In this document: positions 8,138-16,956 of the stretch, piece after piece
How positions within the stretch are numbered: position 1 is the first letter of the stretch
Layout of the letters: every line of letters starts with the position of its first letter
DNA from: Flavobacteriaceae bacterium
Lineage (GTDB): Bacteria > Bacteroidota > Bacteroidia > Flavobacteriales > Flavobacteriaceae
DNA: 64,000 bases
Assembly (NCBI GenBank): GCA_013214065.1
Contig: JABSPK010000014.1
Span: forward strand, 1-64,000
Direction: 5' to 3'
Made by a program: the position numbers and the translations under genes
Notes under the pieces: model-generated
Told to the model about the DNA's origin: nothing
Database searches by the model: none
Seen by the model: only the letters and a program-made list of their open reading frames with translations

Positions 8138-9115
8138 ATGCGATTCAGCCAACAGGAAAAATATGAGATCATCAGGCTTGTGGAAACATCGGAGATAGGC
8201 GTGAACCGGACATTGAGGGAAATAGGGGTCAACAAGAGTGCCTTTTACAATTGGTACGCCAAGTACCGGGAGAATGGTTTTGACGGGCTCGTCCCCGGGC
8301 ACAGGGCACGCAACACCTATTGGAACAGGATTCCCCCGACAAGGTGCGCAGTAAAGTAGTGGAAATGGCCCTGGACTTTCCAGAGGTGTCCTGCCGTGGC
8401 CTTGCCTGCAAGATGACCGACGAACGGGAATACTATATCTCCGAGAGTAGTGTGTACCGCATACTGAAATCCCAAGGATTGATTACATCCCCGGCCTTTG
8501 ACACGGTATCGGCGTCCAACGAGTTCAAGGACAAGACCACAAGGGTGAACCAGATGTGGCAGACCGACTTCACCTACTTGAAGATCATAGGTTGGGGATG
8601 GTACTATCTATCGACCATACTGGACGATTACAGCCGTTACATAGTGCATTGGGAACTCTGCACCAATATGGGTGGAAGATGCCAAGAGAACCGTGGGAAA
8701 CGCCCTGGAAAAGGCAGGTCTGCCACCCGAACAAAGACCAAGGCTCTTGTCCGACAATGGCTCGTGCTACGTCAGCAACGACCTTAAAAAATTCATCAGG
8801 GACAAAGAAATGGACCATGTAAGGGGTAGACCAAACCATCCGCAGACACAGGGAAAGATAGAACGCTACCACCGTTCGATGAAGAACATCATCAAACTGG
8901 AGAACTACTTTCTGCCCGGGGAACTTGAACTTAGATTGGGCGAATTCGTGGACTATTACAATAATCACAGGTATCATGAAGCAATCAACAACCTTACCCC
9001 TACCGATGTATACTTTGCTAGGGATAAAAGGATATTGGAAAAACGTAAATCGATAAAGAAGAAAACAATACTCAAAAGAAGGAAAGAGCATCAAATGCAA
9101 CTATTGAAACTATAA
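8138..9115 (+). pseudogene. IS3-family transposase OrfB (rve/DDE integrase), two frame breaks
   Basis: Catalytic subunit of the IS. The parts, in order: HTH_21-type N-terminus from the ATG at 8138, then after a break near the C5 run at 8333-8337 the frame moves (PDKVRSKVVEMALDFPE), then after a second break near 8670 (LCTNMG / VEDAKRTV) it moves back. All three catalytic acidic residues are still encoded: Asp in WQTDFTY, Asp in LLSDNGSCYV, Glu in TQGKIERYHRS. The first lesion fits loss of one C from a six-C run; the second fits a two-base loss. As written it cannot make OrfB in one piece, though homopolymer sequencing error must be kept in mind for the first lesion. Confidence 0.85.
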
Positions 9116-9147
9116 CTTAAATTTGGGCTAAGCTAGTCCACATTCGT

Positions 9148-9345
9148 TTGAAGACATACAACTTCCACGAAACCAACGGGCATCCTAAAAAAGCGGTCAC
9201 CATCTATGAGAGGTTGTTGCCTTTATATCCCGAATCCGAAAACCTCTTGCGGCGTATGGCCAAGACCTATGCGGCCATGGGCTCGGAAAATGAGACCAAG
9301 AACTACAGGAAAAGGGCCGAAAAGGTGGCCAAATCGAAAAATTGA
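9148..9345 (+). pseudogene. 3' remnant of a TPR-containing protein cut off at the IS edge
   Basis: Sixty-odd codons open from the IS edge (reading ...IRLKTYNFHETNGHPKKAV from about 9142) encode the C-terminal one and a half tetratricopeptide repeats (KKAVTIYERLLPLYPESENLLRRMAKTYAAMG...NYRKRAEKV). There is no proper start codon with a leader, and the missing 5' part is not on the other side of the IS. This is best read as a gene truncated by a deletion that accompanied IS movement. The lost protein could have been, for example, a hydrolase with a TPR tail like the one at 38728-40242, but that is a guess. Confidence 0.65.
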
Positions 9346-9388
9346 GGGCGCTCCTTAGTAAAACCCAAAGATATCGGTAATGATCATC

Positions 9389-9396
9389 TATCTTTA
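9389..9396 (+). promoter_or_regulatory. possible -7 promoter element
   Basis: TATCTTTA, a one-base variant of TAnnTTTG seen upstream of several genes in this window, 65 bp before the DUF998 gene. No good TTG box stands at the expected distance, so support is weak. Confidence 0.25.
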
Positions 9397-9460
9397 ATTC
9401 CATTGGATGGTTGGGGACGCAAGTTCCCCAAGCTAAGGCAAAAAACCGTATCCGTAAACC

Positions 9461-10042
9461 TTGCATTTGAAACCAAAAGAAAAACAAGTCGGTTGGCTGG
9501 GGCTTCTCGCCCCAACACTGCTACTATTGGCCTTGTTGGTATTCGGAAGCTTGAATCCTGAATTTCGGTTTCAGGAAGATTTCATCAGCAAGCTCGGTGC
9601 CAAGGGATCGCCGAACGCCCTTGGATTCAACCTCATCGGTTTCGGTGCCGTAGGCATACTCCTTGCCGCCTTCGGATTCGGCTATGGGCGATTGCTGAAA
9701 GACAAACTGCTGGCTGTACTTCTGGCCTTGGTCGGTATTGGATTCGCCTTTACCGGCTTGCCCATCGACTTTGAGGAAGCCGATAATGTGGTGTCGAAAG
9801 CCCATATTTTGGCCATCTGTTTGGGACTGGCCGCTTGGTTGTTCGGTCTTTCACGCCTTGGGGCCAACCACAATCTGGAACCAAGAGTCCGAAAACGGGC
9901 CAATCGGACCGCGGTACTGTTGGTTTTGGCCATCATCGGTTTTGTAGCCGGACTGTGGTCGATGCCCATGACCCATCGCTTGGTGTTCTTGGTGGTCTTT
10001 GGATGGACGGCAATCACCGCAATAAAATTGCTAAAACCATGA
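9461..10042 (+). CDS. DUF998 family membrane protein
   Basis: A 193-residue polytopic membrane protein with about six hydrophobic helices. The segment FGSLNPEFRFQEDFISKLGAKGSPNALGFNLIGF is the hallmark of DUF998 proteins (internal residues shared across the family include DFISKLGA and N-A-L). No ATG is available; TTG at 9461 or TTG at 9467 are the likely starts, the latter giving MKPKEKQVGW. The stop overlaps the ATG of the following serine hydrolase (ATGA at 10039-10042), so the two are translationally coupled. Function unknown. Confidence 0.75.
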   Translation: MHLKPKEKQVGWLGLLAPTLLLLALLVFGSLNPEFRFQEDFISKLGAKGSPNALGFNLIGFGAVGILLAAFGFGYGRLLKDKLLAVLLALVGIGFAFTGLPIDFEEADNVVSKAHILAICLGLAAWLFGLSRLGANHNLEPRVRKRANRTAVLLVLAIIGFVAGLWSMPMTHRLVFLVVFGWTAITAIKLLKP

Positions 10043-11124
10043 TCTCAATGAAATGCTATTCACGATACTTGATGGTGGTGCTCCTTGTTGGCTTCTGGAT
10101 GGGCAGCTGCAAAACGGAAAACAAACCGCCGGCCGATGCTCCTAAGGAGGTTCAACCAAATTGGCCCACCAAGGGATGGACCTACGCTGACGGTCCACTT
10201 GCCCTTTCGTTTAGCAAAGCGATCGAATCTTTTCCGGGCAACTACTCGCTATTGGTGGTTCAAGACGGCAGCATTGTCTTCGACCACTACCAAGCCCCTT
10301 ATGCCAAAGACAGCCTGATCCATATAAACTCTTGTACCAAAACCCTGATCGCCCTCTTGTTCGGGGCGGTTTTCGAAACCGACTTTGGTCAGCAGGAAAA
10401 CCAACCGATACCAGCCTTTTTCCCGGAGTATGCGATTGAAGATCCCAAGATGCATGACATCCAAGTGAGGCATTTACTATCGATGAACAGTGGGCTGCGA
10501 TGGGAAGGGGGCATCGACGCCAATGACGTGATCCAAATGTCGGAAACCGAGGATTGGGCCCGATATGTATTCGCGCGGGACATTATGGAACCACCCGGAA
10601 CGACATTTCACTACAACAGCGGAGGCTCCCAGGTGGTGGCCACCCTCCTACACCGACAGACCCCAGAAGGTTTGCTCGCCTATGCCCAAAAGCAACTCTT
10701 CGAACCCATGGGCATATCAAATTACGAATGGGACCTGACTCCCAAGGGCATTCCCAAGGCCGGCTGGGGCCTTCATATGAAAATGGAAGACCTTGCCAAA
10801 CTGGGCTACCTTGTAGTAAACAAGGGCCAATGGGGCAGTGACCAGCTCGTGCCCGCAGCATGGATTACCCAAATGTATGCCAACCCCATCCCTGCAAATA
10901 ACACGTACGATTACGGCTATCAGGTCTGGTTGCCCAAGGCGCTTGGGACGGAAGTGATCTTGTTCCGGGGCAGCTATCCCCCATCGACCAAGATCGTCGC
11001 CGTCATCCCCGAATTCAATGCCGTCATGGTCTATGTTGGGGAGAACTACAACACCAACGACCTACTCCGTGAGCACATCATCCCGATTTTGAGGGGTGAA
11101 AAGGCACCCATGGACTCCCCTTGA
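10039..11124 (+). CDS. serine hydrolase lipoprotein, class C beta-lactamase fold
   Basis: About 361 residues from the ATG at 10039 (a second ATG at 10048). Lipoprotein signal with lipobox at FWMGSC. The nucleophile motif SxxK is SCTK (NSCTKTLIALL), the second motif is YNS (FHYNSGGSQV), and the C-terminal part has FRGSYPPSTKIV. These are features of the beta-lactamase/D-alanyl-D-alanine carboxypeptidase/esterase EstB superfamily. The middle motif is unusual: YNSG where most relatives have YSN. Substrate unknown, with peptidoglycan fragments, esters or amides all possible. It overlaps the DUF998 gene by 4 bp, so both are expressed together. Confidence 0.85.
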   Translation: MISMKCYSRYLMVVLLVGFWMGSCKTENKPPADAPKEVQPNWPTKGWTYADGPLALSFSKAIESFPGNYSLLVVQDGSIVFDHYQAPYAKDSLIHINSCTKTLIALLFGAVFETDFGQQENQPIPAFFPEYAIEDPKMHDIQVRHLLSMNSGLRWEGGIDANDVIQMSETEDWARYVFARDIMEPPGTTFHYNSGGSQVVATLLHRQTPEGLLAYAQKQLFEPMGISNYEWDLTPKGIPKAGWGLHMKMEDLAKLGYLVVNKGQWGSDQLVPAAWITQMYANPIPANNTYDYGYQVWLPKALGTEVILFRGSYPPSTKIVAVIPEFNAVMVYVGENYNTNDLLREHIIPILRGEKAPMDSP

Positions 11125-11178
11125 GGTCCAGGTGGTCGTACTTGACGCCATCCCTACCCCTATGTCCCTGTAAAACCC

Positions 11179-11186
11179 TAACTTTA
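11179..11186 (+). promoter_or_regulatory. possible -7 promoter element
   Basis: TAACTTTA, 29 bp before the ATG of the LAS-type peptidase gene; no TTG at the right spacing. Confidence 0.25.
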
Positions 11187-11214
11187 AGTCCAATGCGTGA
11201 CGCGACCATCGCTC

Positions 11215-12036
11215 ATGAAAAAGGCCAAGTGGGTTAATATGCTATTGAAAATCGTACTGCATCTTATGGTCATCGTCCTCCTCACAATAGTGACCCAAAT
11301 CGGAGGGCTCATCTATCTCTTGGCCCTACCCTGGGTTAAAAAAAAGGCACCCAAACGTCGGCTGAAACGCCTCGGGGTTTTTGCGGTTCTGTACCTCGTA
11401 GCGACCTTTTTAGTGGTGCCATTCCTGGCCCCGAAATTCGGAAGGGAAAAAATCAAGGAATCCGAATTCGTGCAGGCGCATTCGTTTTTTTACAAATTGG
11501 CGAACCGCAACTATGTACGCCCAGAGCTTAATCGGGCGATCAGTGATATCGCCACCCGGTACAACGAGAGGAACAGCGGAATCCAATTGGTCTATCTCGA
11601 TGCGAATTTCCCCTTTATCGACGGCTTCCCCCTACTGCCCCATCGCAGTCATGACGATGGAAAAAAAGTAGATGTCACTTTGGTGTATGAAGCTGACGGA
11701 CAGCTGACGAACAAAAAACCCTCGGTCAGTGGGTATGGGGTATTCGAAGGGCCCAAGCGTGGGGAATACGATCAGATCGGTCGCTGTAAACAGGCCGGCC
11801 ATTGGCAATACGATTTCCCAAAATACCTGAGTTTTGGGAACATCAACCGCGACATCGGTTTTTCGAAAAAAGGCACTCGGGATCTGGCCCGAACCATCGC
11901 TCGCCAACGGGAAGTCGGCAAGCTGTTCATCGAACCCCATCTAAAAATCCGCTTGGGATTGACGAGTGCCAAGGTGCGCTACCATGGTTGTCGGGCAGTG
12001 CGCCATGACGACCACATCCACTTCCAGTTGCGCTAA
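11215..12036 (+). CDS. membrane-anchored LAS-type (MepA/M74-like) peptidoglycan endopeptidase
   Basis: About 273 residues from the ATG at 11215 (an upstream GTG at 11197 is in frame but lacks support). Two N-terminal transmembrane helices (about 10-35 and 48-66) precede a periplasmic domain. Zinc-binding motifs of the LAS superfamily are visible: HRSHDDGKKVDV (H...D) in the middle and the C-terminal HDDHIHFQL (HxH). MepA-type enzymes cut D,D-cross-links in murein. The order of motifs and the HDDHxH ending match M74 peptidases; the membrane anchor is a difference from soluble periplasmic MepA. It sits between two serine-hydrolase genes that may share a cell-wall role. Confidence 0.72.
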   Translation: MKKAKWVNMLLKIVLHLMVIVLLTIVTQIGGLIYLLALPWVKKKAPKRRLKRLGVFAVLYLVATFLVVPFLAPKFGREKIKESEFVQAHSFFYKLANRNYVRPELNRAISDIATRYNERNSGIQLVYLDANFPFIDGFPLLPHRSHDDGKKVDVTLVYEADGQLTNKKPSVSGYGVFEGPKRGEYDQIGRCKQAGHWQYDFPKYLSFGNINRDIGFSKKGTRDLARTIARQREVGKLFIEPHLKIRLGLTSAKVRYHGCRAVRHDDHIHFQLR

Positions 12037-12168
12037 GACCCTTTTGGCGATGGAAACCCCGCGCTTCAGCTTGGATTTGCCCCCAATTCACTACCTTCAT
12101 TATCCGATACGAAGCCCGACCATTTATCAGGTCGCAAATCCGGATCGCCATTCAAAACATTACCGCCC

Positions 12169-13485
12169 ATGAGACATTTTTTGACCTTCGCCCTATTCCT
12201 TTGGTCCTTCGCCCTAACGCAGGCCCAAACCCTGGATACCAACAAACTGGACCGTTATTTCGAAGTACTCTTCGAAAACGACAAATTCATGGGTAGCATC
12301 GCCGTTTCGAAAGACGGACAGCTTATCTATACCAAGTCCGTCGGCTATGCCGATCAAGCGCAAGGCCTTGAGGCCACCGAAAAAACCAAATACCGGATCG
12401 GCTCGATCACGAAGTCGTTTACCGCCGTACTCATCTTCAAGGCCCATGAACAAGGCCTGTTGGACCTGGAGGCTACCATTGATCAATGGTTCCCGGAGGT
12501 CCCGAATGCCCCGGAAATCACGGTGAGTCACTTGTTAAACCATCGCAGTGGCATCTTCAATTTCACCAACGACCCCGACTATTTGACCTGGAACACCGAA
12601 GCGAAGAGCGAAGAAGAAATGGTCGCACTCGTCGTTGCCGGGGGTAGTGTGTTCAAACCCGACAGCAGGGCCGAATACAGCAACTCGAATTATGTGCTGT
12701 TGACCTTTATCCTAGAAAAAGTGTTCAAAGCCTCCTATGCCGATTTGGTGCGGATCCATATCACCGAGCCCAATGGGCTTAAAGACACTAATGTGTTCGG
12801 AAAGATGGACACCGCCGATAACGAAAGTAAATCCTACCAATACGCGGGCTTATGGAAGGAAGAGGCCGAAACCGACTTTACCATTCCCCTAGGGGCCGGG
12901 GCCATTACCGCCACGGCCAGTGATTTGACCCGCTTCGGGGATGCCTTGTTCGGTGGGCGCTTGTTGCAAGAGGAAAGCTTAAAACTCATGACTACGATTA
13001 CCGAAGGGTATGGACGGGGCATCTTCCAAGTGCCTTTTCACGAACATACCGGCTTTGGCCATTCGGGCGGTATCGACGGTTTCCGATCCATGTACACCCA
13101 TTTTCCTAAGGATAAGTTGACCTATGCCATGACCTCGAACGGACTGAACACGAACAGCAATGCCATCTCCATCGCGGTCTTGAGTGCCGTATACGGCCAG
13201 GATTTCGACATTCCGGAATTCAGTACCTACGCCGTTGCTGCTGAAGATCTGGATGCCTATTTAGGGGTGTATGCCACGGACCAAATCCCTTTAAAGGTCA
13301 CGGTGACCAAAAAAGGCAACACCTTGATCGCCCAAGGCAGTGGGCAGCCTCCTTTTGCACTGGAAGCGACGGATCGACACAAATTCAAACTCGATATGGT
13401 GGGTGCCGAATTCGAATTCCACCCAGAAAACAACACCATGGTCTTGTTTCAAGGAGGTGGACAAATCACCTTTACCAAGGAATAG
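12169..13485 (+). CDS. secreted serine hydrolase, class C beta-lactamase fold
   Basis: A 438-residue protein with a Sec signal peptide cut after QAQ (about residue 20). Nucleophile motif SITK in GSITKSFTAVL, second motif YSN in AEYSNSNYVLL, third motif HSGG in FGHSGGIDGFRS, a complete set for the beta-lactamase/DD-peptidase superfamily. A C-terminal beta-barrel-like lipocalin-type extension (about 345-438) is common in these bacterial esterase/peptidase homologues. Its substrate is unknown. It is the second of four paralogous SxxK hydrolases in the window. Confidence 0.9.
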   Translation: MRHFLTFALFLWSFALTQAQTLDTNKLDRYFEVLFENDKFMGSIAVSKDGQLIYTKSVGYADQAQGLEATEKTKYRIGSITKSFTAVLIFKAHEQGLLDLEATIDQWFPEVPNAPEITVSHLLNHRSGIFNFTNDPDYLTWNTEAKSEEEMVALVVAGGSVFKPDSRAEYSNSNYVLLTFILEKVFKASYADLVRIHITEPNGLKDTNVFGKMDTADNESKSYQYAGLWKEEAETDFTIPLGAGAITATASDLTRFGDALFGGRLLQEESLKLMTTITEGYGRGIFQVPFHEHTGFGHSGGIDGFRSMYTHFPKDKLTYAMTSNGLNTNSNAISIAVLSAVYGQDFDIPEFSTYAVAAEDLDAYLGVYATDQIPLKVTVTKKGNTLIAQGSGQPPFALEATDRHKFKLDMVGAEFEFHPENNTMVLFQGGGQITFTKE

Positions 13486-13555
13486 GACGACCTTGGTTTT
13501 GGGAATATCGCATCCCTAAGGCCGCTAGATTTAAACAGTAGATACAAATTCCGTT

Positions 13556-13945
13556 ATGGATAACTTTTTTCTTTCTTTTCTGGTGTTTTTCGGATTCATT
13601 TTCGTCGCCCGCTTGCTTAGCGATAGGGCCACGAAAAAATTGAGCGACCAGAAAAAAGCCGAATTGATCGATCTCTTTTCAAATTCCAGTAAATGGAGTT
13701 ACGGCATCGTCTTGTTGATTTTGGCGGCCTATTTTTTGGTACTGCGTTATGAGCTATTCGATTCCGGTGGGGCTACCATAGCCTATGTGGGCGCCCTTTT
13801 GGTATTTGTCGTAGTCAGTGCCCGGAAATCACATAAAAAATTGCGCGCGCACGGCTTTCCTGAAGCGTTCAACGCGAGCTACCTCATCTCCACCATCATT
13901 CGATTTGTTGGGATTTTGGTCTTTTTTGGATTGCTCATGCGTTGA
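13556..13945 (+). CDS. small membrane protein of unknown function
   Basis: A 129-residue protein with four hydrophobic helices (about 3-20, 50-68, 72-90, 108-127) and basic loops (KKLSDQKKAEL, ARKSHKKLRAHG). I do not recognise a family. Reading frame intact, start ATG well placed. It converges on the KDPG aldolase gene, whose stop is 14 bp away. Confidence 0.6.
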   Translation: MDNFFLSFLVFFGFIFVARLLSDRATKKLSDQKKAELIDLFSNSSKWSYGIVLLILAAYFLVLRYELFDSGGATIAYVGALLVFVVVSARKSHKKLRAHGFPEAFNASYLISTIIRFVGILVFFGLLMR

Positions 13946-13958
13946 ATAAGGTGTTTTA

Positions 13959-14624
13959 TCAAGCCCTTATTCGCTGGATTTGTGCTAAGGTCTGTGCGAC
14001 CGATGCTTGGATTCGATCGAATGCCTTTGCCTCGACCAAGGTTTGGTCAATAAGTTTCGAGCCCATACCCACACAACTAACCCCGGCGTCAAACCAAAGT
14101 TTCAGGTTCTCCAAATTTGGTGCGACCCCTCCCGTTGGCATTAGGGGTAGTTTTGGAAAAACCGCCTTGACCGAACTTACGAAAGTCGGACCCAGAACAT
14201 TACCAGGAAACACCTTGACCAATCGCGCCCCATGACCTTGAGCCTGATGGATTTCGGTCACCGTTCCGCAGCCAGGAATCCATAACACCTCTTGTTTTCG
14301 ACAATAGTCTGCCAATTCGGGAATCATGGCCGGAGAAACGATGAATTGTGCTCCTTTCTGGAAAAATGAATCGGCTTGTTCAGCGGAAAATATCGTTCCG
14401 ATACCCAAAATCAAATCGGGAAATTGCTTGGCGTGTCCTGCCAAAAGCGTGAAAACTTCCAAAGCGTTCGGACCGCGGTCGGTGAATTCGAAAACCCGCA
14501 CTCCCGCATGATAGCAGGATTCCATGACGCTTTTGGCCACTTCACTATCCGAATGGTTGAAAACGGGAACGAGTCCCACCGCTTCCATAGTCTGCAATAT
14601 TGAACTTTGTTCGCTTGACATCAT
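13959..14624 (-). CDS. eda: KDPG/KHG aldolase (2-dehydro-3-deoxy-6-phosphogluconate aldolase)
   Basis: Splits KDPG into pyruvate and glyceraldehyde-3-phosphate (Entner-Doudoroff and uronate pathways). The 221-residue class I aldolase has the Schiff-base lysine in RLVKVFPGN (about Lys137), the catalytic glutamate region FEFTDRG (about Glu46) and the phosphate loop TGGVAP. Two adjacent Met codons make the exact start uncertain by one residue. It lies 9 bp downstream of the KDG kinase gene, an obvious two-gene operon that runs the last two steps of hexuronate, pectin or alginate catabolism. Confidence 0.93.
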   Translation of the reverse strand: MMSSEQSSILQTMEAVGLVPVFNHSDSEVAKSVMESCYHAGVRVFEFTDRGPNALEVFTLLAGHAKQFPDLILGIGTIFSAEQADSFFQKGAQFIVSPAMIPELADYCRKQEVLWIPGCGTVTEIHQAQGHGARLVKVFPGNVLGPTFVSSVKAVFPKLPLMPTGGVAPNLENLKLWFDAGVSCVGMGSKLIDQTLVEAKAFDRIQASVAQTLAQIQRIRA

Positions 14625-14633
14625 TGTTCTTAC

Positions 14634-15677
14634 TTAACGGGCTACCCGCCCAGAAGCATCACCCCCCATCAATTTCTCCACTTCGGAAACCGAAACCAGA
14701 TTGGCATCCCCTGAAATCGTATGCTTGAGACAGGATGCGGCTGTAGCGAAATCCAGGGCTTTTTGATCTTCGCGATACCGCAACAAACCGTAAATCAATC
14801 CGGCCATAAAACTGTCACCACCCCCGACACGATCCACGATATGGGTGATTTGATATTGGGGTGATTTAAAAAGGTTTTTTCCATCATATAACACACCGGC
14901 CCAGGTATTGTGTGAAGCGGAAAGGGACCCCCTTAAAGTGGTTATGATTTTTTTGGCTTTCGGAAAACGTTCCTTCATTTGGGTACAGACCGATAAAAAA
15001 GCCTCTGCCTTGACCTGTTCCCCCTGTCTGGTAATGTCCAAGCCTTCCGGTTTGATACCAAAGTGTTTTTCGGCATCTTCTTCATTACCCAATACGATAT
15101 CGCAATACGAGGTCAGTTCGGTCATGATGGATTCGCGGTGTGCTGCATCGCAATAGGTCCACAATTTTGCGCGGTAATTCAGATCGGTCGAAATCGTAAT
15201 GCCCAAAGTATGGGCTTTTTTCACCGCTTCCAAACAAGCCTCGGCAGCCCCCTGCGAAATGGCCGGCGTGATGCCGGTCCAATGGAACCATTCGACCCCT
15301 TCGAACACGGCATCCCAATCGATCATTCGTTTTTCAATCTCGGCCATAGCCGAATGGGCGCGGTCATAGATTACCTTACTCCCACGGCTAACGGCGCCGG
15401 TTTCCAAGAAATAAATACCCAAACGATCACCCCCAAATATGATTTTGTCGGTTCCTACGCCTCGTTTTCTCATTTCCATCAAGGCACACTTTCCGATATC
15501 GTTATCGGGTAAACGGGTCACGAAATCAACATCCAACCCGTAATTGGCCAACGAAACGGCCACATTCGATTCACCCCCACCGTAAATCGCTTCGAAACGA
15601 TTGGCTTGGGAAAATCTCAAATAACCGGGTGTTCCGAGCCGTAACATAATTTCACCGAAGGTCACTACCTTGCCCAT
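14634..15677 (-). CDS. kdgK: 2-dehydro-3-deoxygluconate kinase (PfkB family)
   Basis: Phosphorylates KDG to KDPG. A 347-residue ribokinase-fold protein with the sugar-binding N-terminal GGGESNVAVSLANYG (about 33-47) and the C-terminal PfkB signature DRVGGGDSFMAGLIYG with the catalytic base Asp at about 288. Length is slightly above the ordinary 310-340. Paired with the aldolase, this makes KDG kinase the most likely specificity. No dehydratase, isomerase or polysaccharide lyase is beside it, so the sugar source must come from elsewhere. The divergent BASS transporter starts 187 bp upstream. Confidence 0.88.
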   Translation of the reverse strand: MGKVVTFGEIMLRLGTPGYLRFSQANRFEAIYGGGESNVAVSLANYGLDVDFVTRLPDNDIGKCALMEMRKRGVGTDKIIFGGDRLGIYFLETGAVSRGSKVIYDRAHSAMAEIEKRMIDWDAVFEGVEWFHWTGITPAISQGAAEACLEAVKKAHTLGITISTDLNYRAKLWTYCDAAHRESIMTELTSYCDIVLGNEEDAEKHFGIKPEGLDITRQGEQVKAEAFLSVCTQMKERFPKAKKIITTLRGSLSASHNTWAGVLYDGKNLFKSPQYQITHIVDRVGGGDSFMAGLIYGLLRYREDQKALDFATAASCLKHTISGDANLVSVSEVEKLMGGDASGRVAR

Positions 15678-15863
15678 AAGTTGTTAAATTGTATTTATGG
15701 CGTGGCAAAGGACCGGTCTTTTGCCATTGCTATGAACAAGATATCGTTTTTCACCGAAGCGAAGGTACTCAGCACCTTGATTTTAAAGCTGTGTTCCGTT
15801 GGGATGACGCCGTTTCATATCGGCATCCATTCTAAATAGCTTACTTTTAACCAAAACCCAGGC

Positions 15864-16952
15864 ATGGAAAAGAAAGGAAAACCCTTGGCTCTTTTGACTG
15901 CGCTAAACGCGCTCGGGGTGCTCGTGACCTACCTGTACAATGGCGATGCCCTGCTCGGACCTTTGGTCATCGTTTTTTTCGCTTTAGCCGCGCTGACCGT
16001 GGGGTTTTTCCCGAAAATCAAAGGTTTTGCCTTTACACTACTGATTTTCGCCGCTGTATCCGCTTCCATGTTCTACCCCCAAGTATTCATTTCGATCGGT
16101 GATTTTGAGACAAGCAAGTTGATCGTACCCCTATTGATCATTATCATGTTCGGCATGGGGACCTCCATCGGGTTCCAAGATTTCGTCGGGGTCGTTAGAA
16201 TGCCAAAAGGCGTATTGGTCGGCTTGATAGCCCAATTTACCATCATGCCTTTCATCGGATTCGGGTTGGCGAAGCTTTCGGGGCTTCCTCCTGAAATAGC
16301 GGCCGGCATCATTTTGGTCGGTTGTTCCCCCAGTGGATTGGCCTCGAATGTGATGGCCTATATCGCTGGGGCGAACTTGGCATTATCATTGACCTTAACG
16401 GCGGTAGCCACACTGTTGTCGCCTTTGGTGACCCCATTCTTTATGCAACTCCTGGCCAATGAATTGGTTCCCATTGATTTTATGGCCATGTTTTTGAGTA
16501 TTGTAAAAATCGTGATCCTCCCTATTTTGGCGGGCTTGCTCTTCAATCATTTCGCCCATGGTAAATTCAGGTGGCTCGATGCTTTAATGCCTAAAGTCTC
16601 CATGGCGGCCATTGCCATAATCATCACAGTGATCACTGCCGCTGGACGAGATTCTTTGTTATCCATTGGATTGATCTTGATCGTGGTGGTCTTCCTCCAT
16701 AATTTGTCAGGGTACATTTTAGGCTATTTCGGAAGTAAAATCGTGGGACTCGATGAAAAATCAGCCCGTACAGTGGCCTTCGAAGTGGGTATGCAGAACT
16801 CGGGATTGGCCTCGGGTATCGCCCTTGAAATGGGTCGGTTGGCCACTATGGGCCTGGCACCTGCTGTTTTCGGTCCCTTGATGAACATTACCGGTTCTTC
16901 ATTGGCAACGATTTGGCAGGATAAAAAAACAACGCCTTCACAAAATACTTGA
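15864..16952 (+). CDS. BASS-type (bile acid:sodium symporter family) transporter
   Basis: A 362-residue membrane protein of about ten helices. The two signature segments of the BASS family are present: GCSPSGLASNVMAYIAGAN (about 154-172) and FEVGMQNSGLASGIAL (about 310-325), the sodium/substrate crossover region. Family members move bile acids, pyruvate, pantoate or other organic anions; KDG permease KdgT belongs to the wider BART superfamily. Divergence from kdgK/eda suggests a keto-acid sugar or organic acid as substrate, but this is inference. The LysE gene follows after 4 bp. Confidence 0.85.
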   Translation: MEKKGKPLALLTALNALGVLVTYLYNGDALLGPLVIVFFALAALTVGFFPKIKGFAFTLLIFAAVSASMFYPQVFISIGDFETSKLIVPLLIIIMFGMGTSIGFQDFVGVVRMPKGVLVGLIAQFTIMPFIGFGLAKLSGLPPEIAAGIILVGCSPSGLASNVMAYIAGANLALSLTLTAVATLLSPLVTPFFMQLLANELVPIDFMAMFLSIVKIVILPILAGLLFNHFAHGKFRWLDALMPKVSMAAIAIIITVITAAGRDSLLSIGLILIVVVFLHNLSGYILGYFGSKIVGLDEKSARTVAFEVGMQNSGLASGIALEMGRLATMGLAPAVFGPLMNITGSSLATIWQDKKTTPSQNT

Positions 16953-16956
16953 ACCT

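Larger units (their letters stand above)
7679..9141 (+). mobile_element. IS3-family insertion sequence, decayed
   Basis: An approximately 1.46-kb element bounded by inverted ends GTGGACTA (from 7679) and its complement TAGTCCAC (to 9141, with one base different spacing beyond the first seven or so). It holds OrfA, a frameshift window and a frameshifted OrfB. The terminal repeats are short and imperfect beyond GTGGACTA. I find no matching direct repeat at the two flanks (AAA on the left, ATT on the right), so the element either lost its target duplication or took part in a deletion or recombination. OrfB carries two extra frame breaks, so this copy should not make active transposase by itself. 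Confidence 0.85.

Noticed and set aside
8585-9100. 171-residue open frame opposite the transposase
   Set aside because: Shadow of OrfB, covers the DDE motifs on the other strand.
7671-9150. Target-site duplication of the IS3 element
   Set aside because: Flanks AAA and ATT do not match; no direct repeat of 3-5 bp found.
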